Positions 42,076 through 50,878 of a stretch of 64,000 bases of DNA are shown in pieces (the stretch's first letter is position 1; each line of letters opens with the position of its first letter). A program made the position numbers and the translations under genes. The notes beneath the pieces are model-generated. The model ran no database searches. It was not told where the DNA came from and was given only the letters and a program-made list of their open reading frames with translations. The stretch is from Anaerolineales bacterium (GTDB taxonomy: Bacteria > Chloroflexota > Anaerolineae > 4572-78 > J111): contig JABTUW010000008.1 in assembly GCA_015075185.1 (NCBI GenBank), positions 62,001-126,000 of the forward strand, written 5' to 3'.

Positions 42076-43503
42076 TCAAACCTGGCTCAGCTTGAGCGGG
42101 CGCGTTTCGACCCGGTCGGTGTTGCCTCTGGGCAGCCAGAGGGTAAAGGTGGAACCCTGGCCTAACTCGCTGGTGACGGTAATCTGGCCGCCGTGCGCCT
42201 GGGCAATCCACTGAGCAATGGAGAGACCGAGGCCCGTTCCTTTTTGATCGTTGTTCTCGGCCCGGTAGAAGCGTTCAAAAATGTGGGGTAGAGCGGTCGG
42301 AGCAATACCCCGGCCCGTGTCGGTAACGGTGATGCGCACCCACTCTGGCTCGCGATACAGGGACAGGGTCACATGGCCGCCCGGAGCGGTGTGCTTGAGG
42401 GCATTGGTGACCAGGTTGAGCAATAACTGCTTCAGCCGGTCGGCATCGCCCTGCACCACGGCCTGATCTTCGTGCCCCAGTTGGAGGATGACGCCGTTGG
42501 CCGTTACCCGCGCCTGGCGGTACACGTCGAGGAGGATCGTGTCCAGTTCTACCGGCTGCATGCGCAGGCTCAGGCCGGCGTCAGCCTGGGAGAGGAGCAG
42601 TAAATCGGCGACGATGCGCGACATCCGGTCGAGTTCGCCGTCAATGATGGACAGGGCTTCGTTGAGTTCGTTCGGATCGTTGGCCGCGCCACGGCGCAGT
42701 AAGTCCACATTGCCCCGGATGACCGTCAGCGGGGTGCGCAGTTCATGGGAAACGTCGGCGCTGAGGCGAACCTGGGCCTGAAAGAAGTTGTCGAGGCGCT
42801 CCAACATGCCGTTGATGGTTACAGTGAGCCGGTCAATTTCGTCTTTGGTGTTAGAAGTGGGCAGGCGCTGCTTCAGGTCTTGGGCGCTGACAATGCGCAT
42901 CGCCGCCCGGTTGATTTTTTCAATCGGCCGCAGCGTGGTCCAGGCCAAAAAGGCGCCGACGATGCTGGCCAGCACCAGGCCTGCCACCGTACCGGCGGTC
43001 AGAAAAACCAGCACCTGGTTGAGGGTATCCTCGACATCCTTTAAGGATTGTCCCACCTGAACCGCGCCGACGACTCGGGCGCCCAGCCTGATAGGGGCGC
43101 TGTAAATTCTTAGGTGCGTCTGATCTATTGTGACTGTTTTATAAATGGAGTGGCCCTCTTGATTCGCCTGTAGAATTTGCTTGTCGGGCGGAAAACGCTG
43201 CTTGCCCAGGTTATCGGTCGCCGTTACCAGGCTGCCGTCAGCCTGGACGACCTGGATAAAGATGGCCGGTGAAGAGAAAACATTTAGCTCAGGCACTTCA
43301 ATGCCGACCACATTGCCGCTCTGGCGAATAACGGCCTGGGCAATAATACCCGCGCCAACCTGTTGGGCGCGGTCCTGTAAATTGCGGTCCACCTGGTTGT
43401 GCAGCGAAAATTTAAGCACCAGATAGAGCAAAATGCTGAAAGCAATCAGGATTGCTCCCAGCAAAAAGGTGTACCACAGGGTAAAACGAATTCGAATAGG
43501 CAT
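42076..43503 (-). CDS. Membrane sensor histidine kinase (HAMP type)
   Basis: 475 residues. Helix 1 (about 8-30), an extracytoplasmic sensor region (about 31-165), helix 2 (about 166-190), HAMP (about 190-240), HisKA with SADVSHELRTPLTVIRGN (His253) and HATPase_c with VTDTGRGIAPTALPHIFERF and GTGLGLSIAQWIA. It pairs with the response regulator 31 nt upstream, so the order is regulator then kinase. The gap contains AAAAATC-type short repeats. The signal is unknown. Confidence 0.94.
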   Translation of the reverse strand: MPIRIRFTLWYTFLLGAILIAFSILLYLVLKFSLHNQVDRNLQDRAQQVGAGIIAQAVIRQSGNVVGIEVPELNVFSSPAIFIQVVQADGSLVTATDNLGKQRFPPDKQILQANQEGHSIYKTVTIDQTHLRIYSAPIRLGARVVGAVQVGQSLKDVEDTLNQVLVFLTAGTVAGLVLASIVGAFLAWTTLRPIEKINRAAMRIVSAQDLKQRLPTSNTKDEIDRLTVTINGMLERLDNFFQAQVRLSADVSHELRTPLTVIRGNVDLLRRGAANDPNELNEALSIIDGELDRMSRIVADLLLLSQADAGLSLRMQPVELDTILLDVYRQARVTANGVILQLGHEDQAVVQGDADRLKQLLLNLVTNALKHTAPGGHVTLSLYREPEWVRITVTDTGRGIAPTALPHIFERFYRAENNDQKGTGLGLSIAQWIAQAHGGQITVTSELGQGSTFTLWLPRGNTDRVETRPLKLSQV

Positions 43504-43534
43504 GAAAAATCAAAAATCAAAAATCTAAAATGGT

Positions 43535-44215
43535 TCAGCTTTCGCGCAGGGCATAACCAACTCCCCGAATGGTGTGAAGCAGGCGCGGCTCACCTTCGGA
43601 CTCTAATTTAGAGCGCAAGTAGCGAATGTAAACCTCGATAATGTTTGACTCGCCGCCAAAATCATACCCCCAGATGCGATCATAAATCTGGTCGCGGGTG
43701 AGGACCTGATTGGGGTGGCGCATAAAAAGTTCCAGCAAGTCGTACTCTTTGGCGGTCAATTCCACATTACGCCCTCCCCGCTGGGCCATACGGGTGGTGG
43801 GACTGAGAGTCAAATCGGCAAAAGAGAGCGGCGAGTCCGACTCAATCGGAGCGCGGCGCCGGCGCAAGGCGCGCACGCGAGCCAGCAGCTCCTCAAAAGC
43901 AAAGGGCTTGACCATGTAATCGTCAGCGCCAGCTTCCAGGCCGGCTACTTTATCAGGAATGGCGTCTTTGGCGGTGAGCATCAGAATCGGCGATTGCAGC
44001 TCCCCTTCACGAATACGGCGGCAGACATTAAGGCCGTCAACACCGGGCAGCATGACATCCAAAATGATCAAATCAGGCAACTCGCTAAAGGCTAGCTCCA
44101 GCCCCGTTTCGCCGTCAGCCGTCTGGATGACATTGTAGCCTTCGCGCCGCAGCCCGCGGGTGATGAAACCAGCAATTTGTGGTTCGTCTTCAATTAATAG
44201 AATTTTGTCATTCAT
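43535..44215 (-). CDS. OmpR-family response regulator
   Basis: 226 residues. The receiver domain has the acidic pair in LLIEDE, phospho-acceptor Asp53 in [10 protein letters not shown] and the Lys in VKPFAFEEL. The C-terminal winged helix has [20 protein letters not shown] and [11 protein letters not shown], with GVGYALRES at the end. It binds DNA as a dimer once phosphorylated by the kinase encoded next in the operon. Confidence 0.96.
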   Translation of the reverse strand: MNDKILLIEDEPQIAGFITRGLRREGYNVIQTADGETGLELAFSELPDLIILDVMLPGVDGLNVCRRIREGELQSPILMLTAKDAIPDKVAGLEAGADDYMVKPFAFEELLARVRALRRRRAPIESDSPLSFADLTLSPTTRMAQRGGRNVELTAKEYDLLELFMRHPNQVLTRDQIYDRIWGYDFGGESNIIEVYIRYLRSKLESEGEPRLLHTIRGVGYALRES

Positions 44216-44265
44216 CAGGATATTTTTGTACCTCTAGTAAGGCTTTTTGTAACCGCTCAGGCTAA

Positions 44266-44350
44266 AGGTGACTGGCACTTGTTTAGCCCTGAACCTTACT
44301 GTTCTCAATCGTCTTGCCCGGAGAAAAGTGCCAGTCACCTGAGTAGTAAC
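44266..44350. repeat. Long inverted repeat between the two-component operon and recF
   Basis: AGGTGACTGGCACTT (44266-44280) is exactly complementary to AAGTGCCAGTCACCT (44336-44350), with 55 nt between. An outer pair of TAACCGCT words lies on either side as a direct repeat. It may be a mobile miniature element or a regulatory hairpin in the 212-nt gap. No T-run follows, so it is not a normal terminator. Confidence 0.8.
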
Positions 44351-44427
44351 CGCTTATTTACCACCTCATATTATACCAGAGGAAGGCCGGGACTTCAACG
44401 TATTGATAAATTTGAGGAAGTTACGCT

Positions 44428-45639
44428 TTAAGCGGGAGCTACTTCCTCCAACCGGCCCATGGTTACGGTGAAGAGTTTGGCCCGGCGGCGAAAACCTTCG
44501 TCAAAATCGGCCCAATCGGTGGTGGTCAGCAGGGCCTGGCCGGCCTGGTCCACGATGTTGATGATGTGCTGGCGGCGTTCGGCGTCCAATTCGCTCATCA
44601 CGTCATCCAACAGCAGCAGGGGCGTCTCGCCCGTGCTCTGCTGCATTAAAGCGACCTCGGCCAGCTTGGTGCTGAGCGCGGCAGTGCGCTGCTGCCCCCG
44701 CGAACCGTAAAGGGTCATATCAATGCCATCCACCAGAAAATGTAAATCATCGCGATGAGGGCCAACCAGGGTGACTCCGCGTTGAATATCCTCGCGGCGC
44801 GACTGCTGCAAATAAGCGAGAAATGTTTGGCGAACTTCTTTGACCGGCGGGGCGACCGTACTATAGGGGGCCAGATCTTCCATGAGCAAAGGCAACTGGG
44901 AGTCCGGTTTGGGGCGCTGGTACAGGTCGAAGCTGGGGGCGTAGTACAGGCGCAGCCCTTCCTTGCCGCCGCTGACCTCGCGGTGGCGCTGCCGTGCGAC
45001 GGCGTCCAACTCCAGCACGGCATTGTGGCGCTGGGTGACCAGGGTTGCGCCATCGTGGGCTAATTGTTCATCCCAATAAAGCAGTTGGTCAGGGTTGCCT
45101 TTCCGTTCAGATAAATCTTTGAGCAGGGCATTACGGTTGGTCAGGACTTTGTTGTAGCGGCTGAGCGCCTGGCAATACTCGGGGTTGATCTGGCAGAGGG
45201 TAGTGTCCAGGTAACGGCGGCGGATAGCGGGCGCGCCGGTGACTAGCTCAATATCTTCAGGCAAGAACATGACGGTCATCAATTTGCCCACGACATCCAG
45301 GGCGCGTTTTTTGGCTCCATTGAGCCGGATATCTTTACGGAAGCCATCATTTTCACGGACGAGGGTAATGGCCAGCCGGAAGCTGTCCAGTTTGGTTTTG
45401 ATGGTCGCTTCCACCCGCGCAAAGGGAAGCGGCTCTTGCTTAAGGGTGAGCCAGTTGATCAACTGTTGATCGGTGCGGGCATGGACGCTGCGGGTGGTGG
45501 AGAGAAAATAGATAGCCTCCAGCAAACTTGTTTTGCCCTGGGCGTTGTCGCCGCGCAGCAAAATTGGACCGGCCGGCAGCTCAACGGCCAGCCGGCTGTA
45601 ATTGCGATAATTTGTGAGTGAAAGTTGGCTGATATACAC
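44428..45639 (-). CDS. recF: DNA replication and repair protein RecF
   Basis: 403 residues. SMC-like ATPase that helps load RecA at single-strand gaps with RecO and RecR. Walker A is in LRGDNAQGKTSLLEAIYFLS, the conserved arm in FLPEDIELVTGAPAIRRRYLD, the signature near GSRGQQRTAALSTKLAEV and Walker B in LLLLDDVMSELDAERR. Length slightly above the usual 360-380. In most bacteria recF sits with dnaA-dnaN-gyrB; here it stands alone, flanked by a two-component system and a sugar kinase. Confidence 0.95.
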   Translation of the reverse strand: MYISQLSLTNYRNYSRLAVELPAGPILLRGDNAQGKTSLLEAIYFLSTTRSVHARTDQQLINWLTLKQEPLPFARVEATIKTKLDSFRLAITLVRENDGFRKDIRLNGAKKRALDVVGKLMTVMFLPEDIELVTGAPAIRRRYLDTTLCQINPEYCQALSRYNKVLTNRNALLKDLSERKGNPDQLLYWDEQLAHDGATLVTQRHNAVLELDAVARQRHREVSGGKEGLRLYYAPSFDLYQRPKPDSQLPLLMEDLAPYSTVAPPVKEVRQTFLAYLQQSRREDIQRGVTLVGPHRDDLHFLVDGIDMTLYGSRGQQRTAALSTKLAEVALMQQSTGETPLLLLDDVMSELDAERRQHIINIVDQAGQALLTTTDWADFDEGFRRRAKLFTVTMGRLEEVAPA

Positions 45640-45720
45640 AATGAGTGGGATTATAACATAAGAAGAGGCGGGGATGAAAAGAGAGGCAGCGAGTCAAGGA
45701 TATTGTACCCATAAAATTAG

Positions 45721-45747
45721 CAGAGCCTTCCAAATCGGAAGGCTCTG
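45721..45747. terminator. Hairpin terminator between pfkB and recF
   Basis: An 11-bp perfect stem, CAGAGCCTTCC (45721-45731) with GGAAGGCTCTG (45737-45747), with a 5-nt loop. On the minus strand it is followed by CTAATTTTATGG, on the plus strand by TTTG. It most likely ends the minus-strand pfkB transcript 212 nt after its stop; the T-tract is weak. Confidence 0.6.
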
Positions 45748-45925
45748 TTTGTAGATCGGACAAATATTAGGTTGTTAGAAAACTGCTAAAGCGCGGGTCG
45801 TTTTAAGATAATTTTGTAGGTGGCGAGTTCTTCATTGAACTCCGGCACAACCCAACTTAATTTTTGTTAGTTTGACCCCGGCTGCTTGTGTCCTCAACAT
45901 ACCACAATAGTAGTACTTTTGGGTA

Positions 45926-45962
45926 GTGACACATGTCACTGATGAAGTGTGACAAATGTCAC
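45926..45962. promoter_or_regulatory. Pair of GTGACA-N2-TGTCAC palindromes
   Basis: GTGACACATGTCAC (45926-45939) and GTGACAAATGTCAC (45949-45962) are two near-identical 14-bp palindromes, 23 bp centre to centre, about two DNA turns. The form resembles CRP/FNR-type sites (TGTGA-N6-TCACA). They overlap the last codons of the pfkB gene and lie about 290 nt before recF. The bound protein is unknown. Confidence 0.5.
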
Positions 45963-46966
45963 CTGGACGTCTGGTTTATGGTTTGCAGGATTTTTAGCCG
46001 CTGTTCCGCCTGTGTGCGGCTAATTTGAAGCGCATGCAACCCACCGAAGCCCTCAATAATAAATGAAGCAGAAACAGTGCCGTATAAAGCCGCTTGCCAG
46101 GGATCGCCGGTTTCCAGGTAGCCAACAGCAAAACCGCCGCAGAAGGAGTCCCCGGCCCCGGTCAGGTCATCTACGTTGGCGGGGTAGGGCAGGATTTGGT
46201 AAAACGCATCGCGCTCGCGGTCATATAAGGCTGCGCCATGGTCGCCCTGTTTGATAACTACCAATTTAGGCCCGCGCTGAGCCATCTCCCGGCAAAAGAT
46301 TTCGGCTTCAAAGCCGGGCATCAAGCTTTCGGCTTCGGCTTCGCTGGGCATGAAGGCGTCGGCGCGGCGGAGAAGCTTGAGCAAATCCGGCTGGTCAAAG
46401 TTGCCGTTGAGAGGATAGGGTAAAATATCCAGCGAGACAAAAATATCGGGCTTATCCTGCAAGGCCTCGATCCAGGCCAGGGTTGTTTCCAGGCGCATGG
46501 GGGAAAGGTGAATCGAAGCGACGTCCCACAAAGAGGCGGGTAGTTCATAGGGCAGCGGTGAGTTACGCAGATGGACTTGTCGAGCCGCTTCGCTGTAGGC
46601 GGCGCCTTCTTCGGCGGTGAGCGGCGTGCTGCTGAAGGGGCTGGGTGTCAACAGCACCACTTCGGTGTTGCGTGAAAAATAGCGCCGGTAGCCGCTCAGC
46701 TCATAAATCGTCCAGGCGCGCAGCGTTTCCTCATTTTTTTGAACCATGCCCCAGGTATTAATAGCGCTCTGTTCCAGCTTGTGGGTATATTCGGGGGGCC
46801 AATCATAGCCCACGACGGCGGCAAGTCCCACCTGATTGGACCAAATATTGGCGCCCACGGCTGCATAAAGGGCATTGCCCCCTGGGTCGGCCATACTGGT
46901 GCGGCCATCGGCATAGACAGTATCATTGAGGGCCAGTGAGCCGATGCAAAGGTGTTTTATCCCCAA
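45959..46966 (-). CDS. PfkB-family sugar kinase
   Basis: 335 residues from TTG 46966, chosen because GGGGAGG lies 5 nt upstream; the frame extends to a TTG at 47014 without a ribosome site. Ribokinase fold with PGGNALYAAVGANIW near the start and the PfkB signature DDLTGAGDSFCGGF (catalytic Asp273). The region between contains an extra loop (about 95-160). The substrate is unknown. It is only distantly similar to the kinase at 8547. Confidence 0.86.
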   Translation of the reverse strand: MGIKHLCIGSLALNDTVYADGRTSMADPGGNALYAAVGANIWSNQVGLAAVVGYDWPPEYTHKLEQSAINTWGMVQKNEETLRAWTIYELSGYRRYFSRNTEVVLLTPSPFSSTPLTAEEGAAYSEAARQVHLRNSPLPYELPASLWDVASIHLSPMRLETTLAWIEALQDKPDIFVSLDILPYPLNGNFDQPDLLKLLRRADAFMPSEAEAESLMPGFEAEIFCREMAQRGPKLVVIKQGDHGAALYDRERDAFYQILPYPANVDDLTGAGDSFCGGFAVGYLETGDPWQAALYGTVSASFIIEGFGGLHALQISRTQAEQRLKILQTINQTSR

Positions 46967-47094
46967 TCTATCCTCCCCGGAATGCAGGATAACACAAGCG
47001 GGATGCTCTGTCAATGGGCCAAAATAATAGAAAGCCGGCCCGCTGCGCTGGCAGATTCCGGGCCGGCTGATGACCGATAGGTCCCAATGAAAAA

Positions 47095-47688
47095 TTAAAC
47101 CAGGTTAAGATAAAGCTCAATCGCTCGCATTGAAACGTCAATGCCGGTGGCATCTTCAAAAGAGGCCGGGTCGAGCAAAGCCCAACCAGCCACAGCCAGC
47201 AAGCTGCAAATACAGAGGAGCAACAAACAGCCGCAGCCATACAGGATATATTGGGTAGATTGGTTGCTGCGAGCGGGGGCCACACCAGGAGTGGGGGGGG
47301 GATAGGCTGGAGCTTGCTGCGGGGGAGCCTGGTAATAGGACGGTCCCATTTCAGCTCCGGAATATTGAAACACCAGAGCTGTCTGGCCAATACCGATGCT
47401 GTCGCCTGGATTGAGCGCCTGGGGCATGGTAATTTGTACCCCATTCACAAATGTGCCATTGGTACTGCCCAGGTCTTCAATCACATAGCGGCCTCCCTGC
47501 CAGCTAACCCGAGCATGGCGACGTGAAGACTCAGGGTCTTGGAGGACAATATCCAGCCCTTCTTCCCGGCCAAGGACTACCTGATTGCCAGATATGACAA
47601 AACTCATACCCGCCTGAGTACCCTGCCGGACCACCAGCGTGGCGGTCGGGCGACCCTGCCCCATCATCGTTGGCTCGTTGTCATACAT
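47095..47688 (-). CDS. FHA-domain membrane protein
   Basis: 197 residues. FHA domain (about 17-112) with the phosphothreonine-binding residues in LGREEGLDIVL, SSRRHARVS and LGSTNGTFVNGV. A Pro/Tyr-rich linker is followed by one membrane helix (about 150-170, CGCLLLLCICSLLAVAGWAL) and a short outside tail. FHA domains read Ser/Thr-kinase phosphorylation; no such kinase is in the window. It lies 106 nt downstream of a second FHA gene on the same strand. Confidence 0.92.
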   Translation of the reverse strand: MYDNEPTMMGQGRPTATLVVRQGTQAGMSFVISGNQVVLGREEGLDIVLQDPESSRRHARVSWQGGRYVIEDLGSTNGTFVNGVQITMPQALNPGDSIGIGQTALVFQYSGAEMGPSYYQAPPQQAPAYPPPTPGVAPARSNQSTQYILYGCGCLLLLCICSLLAVAGWALLDPASFEDATGIDVSMRAIELYLNLV

Positions 47689-47794
47689 TGTTGTGCGGTC
47701 CTCCTGGTTGAATTGTCAGCTTGCATCTTTAGGTGAAACCGTGTTCTATATTAACAAAGAAACGGGAAGATTGTCAACTTTTCCAACAATGAGT

Positions 47795-49720
47795 TTACTG
47801 CCAGGTGACCCATTCAATATCCAGGTTTCTACTCACACCATCAGGGAACCACAACTTGCCCAGGCGGCCTTCATTGGTGCGATAGCATGCTGAACGCCCT
47901 CTGATGAGGGTATTCGCTGGGTCAGAGGCGTCATCGCTCCCGTCAATAACGTTATAAACGCCAAAAGCAGCGCTTTCGCAGTCGCCCTTAGACAAGTTTC
48001 TTAAATCACTAAGATCGCGCATAGGAGCCAATTGAACTCCGTCTCTGGCCCTAAACAAGCGCGTACCCCCATCAACTTCCCATCTAAAATCATTACCGGG
48101 GATGTCGCCGTCATCCAAATCAATGCTTTCGCCGGCCGGTATTTCAGTAGAACCGGCCGAGACAACCGGGTTGTTCACCTCAACCCGTATTTCCTCTCTG
48201 TACTCAGAGCCATCCAGTCGGATCACCCGAAAATCATAAGTTTTTGACTCTTCAGGGCAATCCCTCATGTTGGCCTGGCCACCGACGCCCTGATCTTCGA
48301 AATAAACTTCGCGCACGCCGCTCACATTCCAGGTAATATTGACACACTCGCCGCCTTGAATATTTGTCGGCGACACATTAAATTCAATGAGAGTTGGCTG
48401 GCCGGTTGCGGTTGGGGTCAAAGTTGGGGTGTCGGTGGGGGTGGGCGAGGCCGGTATATTCGTAACGGTAGGGGTGCTGGTCGGAGGCACCGGCGTATCG
48501 GTTGGCGTAGGGGTGCCTGTTGGCGTGGGCGGCGCTTGAGCAACGGCGACATTATCCACGTTAGCGGTCGTCGAAAAGGCCGGGTCTGCCGCTACCCAGC
48601 CAATCCCATCAGCCGCCGGGCTGAAGCGGACTTGCCACCACTGCCGCGCTTCGTCCCGGCCAACGATCTCCACCGTAACGCCTGCGGGTAAAAGTCCCAA
48701 CAAATCATACTGAGTGCCAGGCCCGGAGCGCACGTTGAGGTCCGTTTTGGTGGTCAGGGAAGGATTGGTTGGGACGGTGGGGGTTGGCGTATCCGGGGTG
48801 GGGGGTGGGGTCGGCGTCTCAGCAGCGGACTCGCCCACTGCGTTGACCGTGACAGTGGTCGGGGCGCTAACCTGCCCTTGCGAGTTGAAGGCTTTCACTT
48901 CCAGGGTGTAAGTGCCCGGCGCGGGGGGAGTCCACTGGAACGATGCGGTCAGGGTAGCCTGACCCTGATCTACGGGGCTGACGGCATCGGCGGTTTTGAT
49001 GTTACTGACCCATAACTCCATCCGTTTCACCCCAGACGGGTCAGACGCCGTTGCCTGGACGGTGACCGGCACATTGATCGGCACCTGGCTGTTCGCAGTA
49101 GGGGCAGTGATGACCACGGTGGGGATACCTGCGACGCCTGAACCGCGATCTTGAGTTAGAAAGTAAGCCGTAACCGCCGCAATAATAACCACAACCAGGA
49201 TTAAAGCGATGAGACCGGCCATGACCAGCATATTCAACCTTGCCGGTTCTGTCTTTGGCGCGGCTGGCGTGGGCCGCCGTGGGGGTGGGGGTGGGCTGGG
49301 GATGCGAGGCGGCGACGGTGGAGCGGAGGGAACGGGGGGGGGATAAGTCCGTTTCTCCATTGAAATCTGGGTAACTCCAATGGTGCTGGGAGCCGCAAAG
49401 CCCTTGACTCCAAAAACCGAAGAGCCGATGCTGATGATATCGGCCGGCTGCAAGATATGCTGCCCCACAACAGGCTTGCCGTTGACCAGAGTGCCGTTGG
49501 TGCTGCCCAAATCCTCGATAATTACTTCGTCCCCCTGGCGAATGAGACGGGCATGATTTCGGGATACCTGGGTATCGTCTAAAACAATATCATTGTCCGA
49601 ACCCCGGCCAAAGGTTAGGGTGTTGCCGGTGATGGGATAACCTTTACCGGCCAGCGGCCCGGCATGAACGACCAACTGCAACTGGCTGGGATTCGGATTA
49701 TTAGCGGCTGGATGACTCAT
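47795..49720 (-). CDS. FHA-membrane-Ig-SH3 envelope protein
   Basis: 641 residues. Cytoplasmic FHA domain (about 15-108; FGRGSDNDIVL, SRNHARL, LGSTNGTLVNG), a Pro-rich stretch, one helix (164-187), then outside: an Ig-like domain (about 198-295, with VKRMELWVS), a bacterial SH3 domain (about 325-385, DLNVRSGPGTQYDLLGLLPA), a long Thr-Pro linker, and a final beta-rich part with paired cysteines. It likely links cytoplasmic phospho-signalling to wall binding. The Ig part resembles those of the lipoproteins at 50879 and 53145. Confidence 0.9.
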   Translation of the reverse strand: MSHPAANNPNPSQLQLVVHAGPLAGKGYPITGNTLTFGRGSDNDIVLDDTQVSRNHARLIRQGDEVIIEDLGSTNGTLVNGKPVVGQHILQPADIISIGSSVFGVKGFAAPSTIGVTQISMEKRTYPPPVPSAPPSPPRIPSPPPPPRRPTPAAPKTEPARLNMLVMAGLIALILVVVIIAAVTAYFLTQDRGSGVAGIPTVVITAPTANSQVPINVPVTVQATASDPSGVKRMELWVSNIKTADAVSPVDQGQATLTASFQWTPPAPGTYTLEVKAFNSQGQVSAPTTVTVNAVGESAAETPTPPPTPDTPTPTVPTNPSLTTKTDLNVRSGPGTQYDLLGLLPAGVTVEIVGRDEARQWWQVRFSPAADGIGWVAADPAFSTTANVDNVAVAQAPPTPTGTPTPTDTPVPPTSTPTVTNIPASPTPTDTPTLTPTATGQPTLIEFNVSPTNIQGGECVNITWNVSGVREVYFEDQGVGGQANMRDCPEESKTYDFRVIRLDGSEYREEIRVEVNNPVVSAGSTEIPAGESIDLDDGDIPGNDFRWEVDGGTRLFRARDGVQLAPMRDLSDLRNLSKGDCESAAFGVYNVIDGSDDASDPANTLIRGRSACYRTNEGRLGKLWFPDGVSRNLDIEWVTWQ

Positions 49721-49929
49721 AAAAAAGAACTCCCCTGTTGGTGTACGTCTACAATGATAATCCTATTTTGACGCAAACTCAAGTTATACAACAGCTTGTT
49801 GGGTTTACTGTATGGGATTGTATACTCCTTCAAGGCGAAAACCTTCATTATTTTTCATAAAGTTGAATTTGTGTTACATTAAATAAAGTGGCAATTCATC
49901 GGCGGTAAGTAAATTTTGGGAGGCGCAAA

Positions 49930-50793
49930 ATGAAGCAAGGTCAATTCGGGTTGATGGTAGTGATTTCGAGCATGGTAACACTGCTGCTTATCGCCGGTTT
50001 GCTGTTAGGCTTTTCCCAGGTGTCAGCCGCAGCCCCGGCAAACATTGACCCCATGACAGCAGCCCAAACAGGGTCGGCCCAGCAATATATCAGCATCTCC
50101 GCGCTGGCTTTTGGACCGGTGAGTCAATTTGCCGTCTATTACAAAGATTTCAACCAGCAACTCTTAACCCTGGGCAATCAACCTCGCAATTTTACCGGCG
50201 ACAGCAACCGTTTTGTGGCCCCCCTGATCCTGCCCGATCAAACCCGGCTGGCCGGACTAACCGTTTTTGGCCAGGATTTTGACAACCAGGGTGAGATTCG
50301 GCTTCGTCTTAAACGGTGTGATCACAATCAACCGCGCTGTATTCTTCTGACCGAAAGCGCCAGCGTCGTAGAATATGACGGCGGACTCTTTGAAAAAGTT
50401 TCGCTGTTTAATGAGCTGGTTGATAATGCTTTCTACAATTATTTTCTGGAGCTTGAACTCACTGCCTTGGGCAACAGTGGACTGCGCTCGGTGCGGCTGG
50501 AAACGACGATAGACGGCACAGGATCACCCACTCCACCCACGGTCGAAAAGTGGTCGCTTGCCGGCAATGCCACAAGTTTTCGTTTGCCTAACCAAACCAC
50601 TGTTCAGGCGCGTATTTGCACCGATGACCTGAGCTATTTGGATAATCCAACTCACTACCCTGTCCTGATCGTAGACGGCCAGGTAATTAACCTGACTTCA
50701 AATACCTGCATCACGGTTTGGGGCTACAATATTGAACTCCGCCGTGATTTCAATGCCGGCCCTTCATCGGGAACATATCAAATCTTAAGATAG
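49930..50793 (+). CDS. Exported protein of unknown function
   Basis: 287 residues with an N-terminal signal helix (about 8-32, cleavage near VSA-A). The mature part is beta-rich with three cysteine pairs (RCDHNQPRC; RICTDD ... NTCITVW) that could form disulfides. No catalytic motif recognised. It is transcribed away from the FHA gene across a 209-nt spacer, and ends before a strong terminator. ATG 49930 follows GGGAGGCGC. Confidence 0.75.
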   Translation: MKQGQFGLMVVISSMVTLLLIAGLLLGFSQVSAAAPANIDPMTAAQTGSAQQYISISALAFGPVSQFAVYYKDFNQQLLTLGNQPRNFTGDSNRFVAPLILPDQTRLAGLTVFGQDFDNQGEIRLRLKRCDHNQPRCILLTESASVVEYDGGLFEKVSLFNELVDNAFYNYFLELELTALGNSGLRSVRLETTIDGTGSPTPPTVEKWSLAGNATSFRLPNQTTVQARICTDDLSYLDNPTHYPVLIVDGQVINLTSNTCITVWGYNIELRRDFNAGPSSGTYQILR

Positions 50794-50809
50794 CCTTCTT
50801 CTTTTAACA

Positions 50810-50848
50810 AAAAAGAGCAACGTTCAAGGCAGGGGCGTTGCTCTTTTT
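50810..50848. terminator. Bidirectional terminator between 49930 and 50879 genes
   Basis: AAAAGAGCAACG pairs with CGTTGCTCTTTT around a 13-nt loop. Runs of A on the left and T on the right allow function on both strands. It serves two convergent genes. Confidence 0.88.
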
Positions 50849-50878
50849 GATTCACGCTCGGTTGAGGTCAAGACGGCG

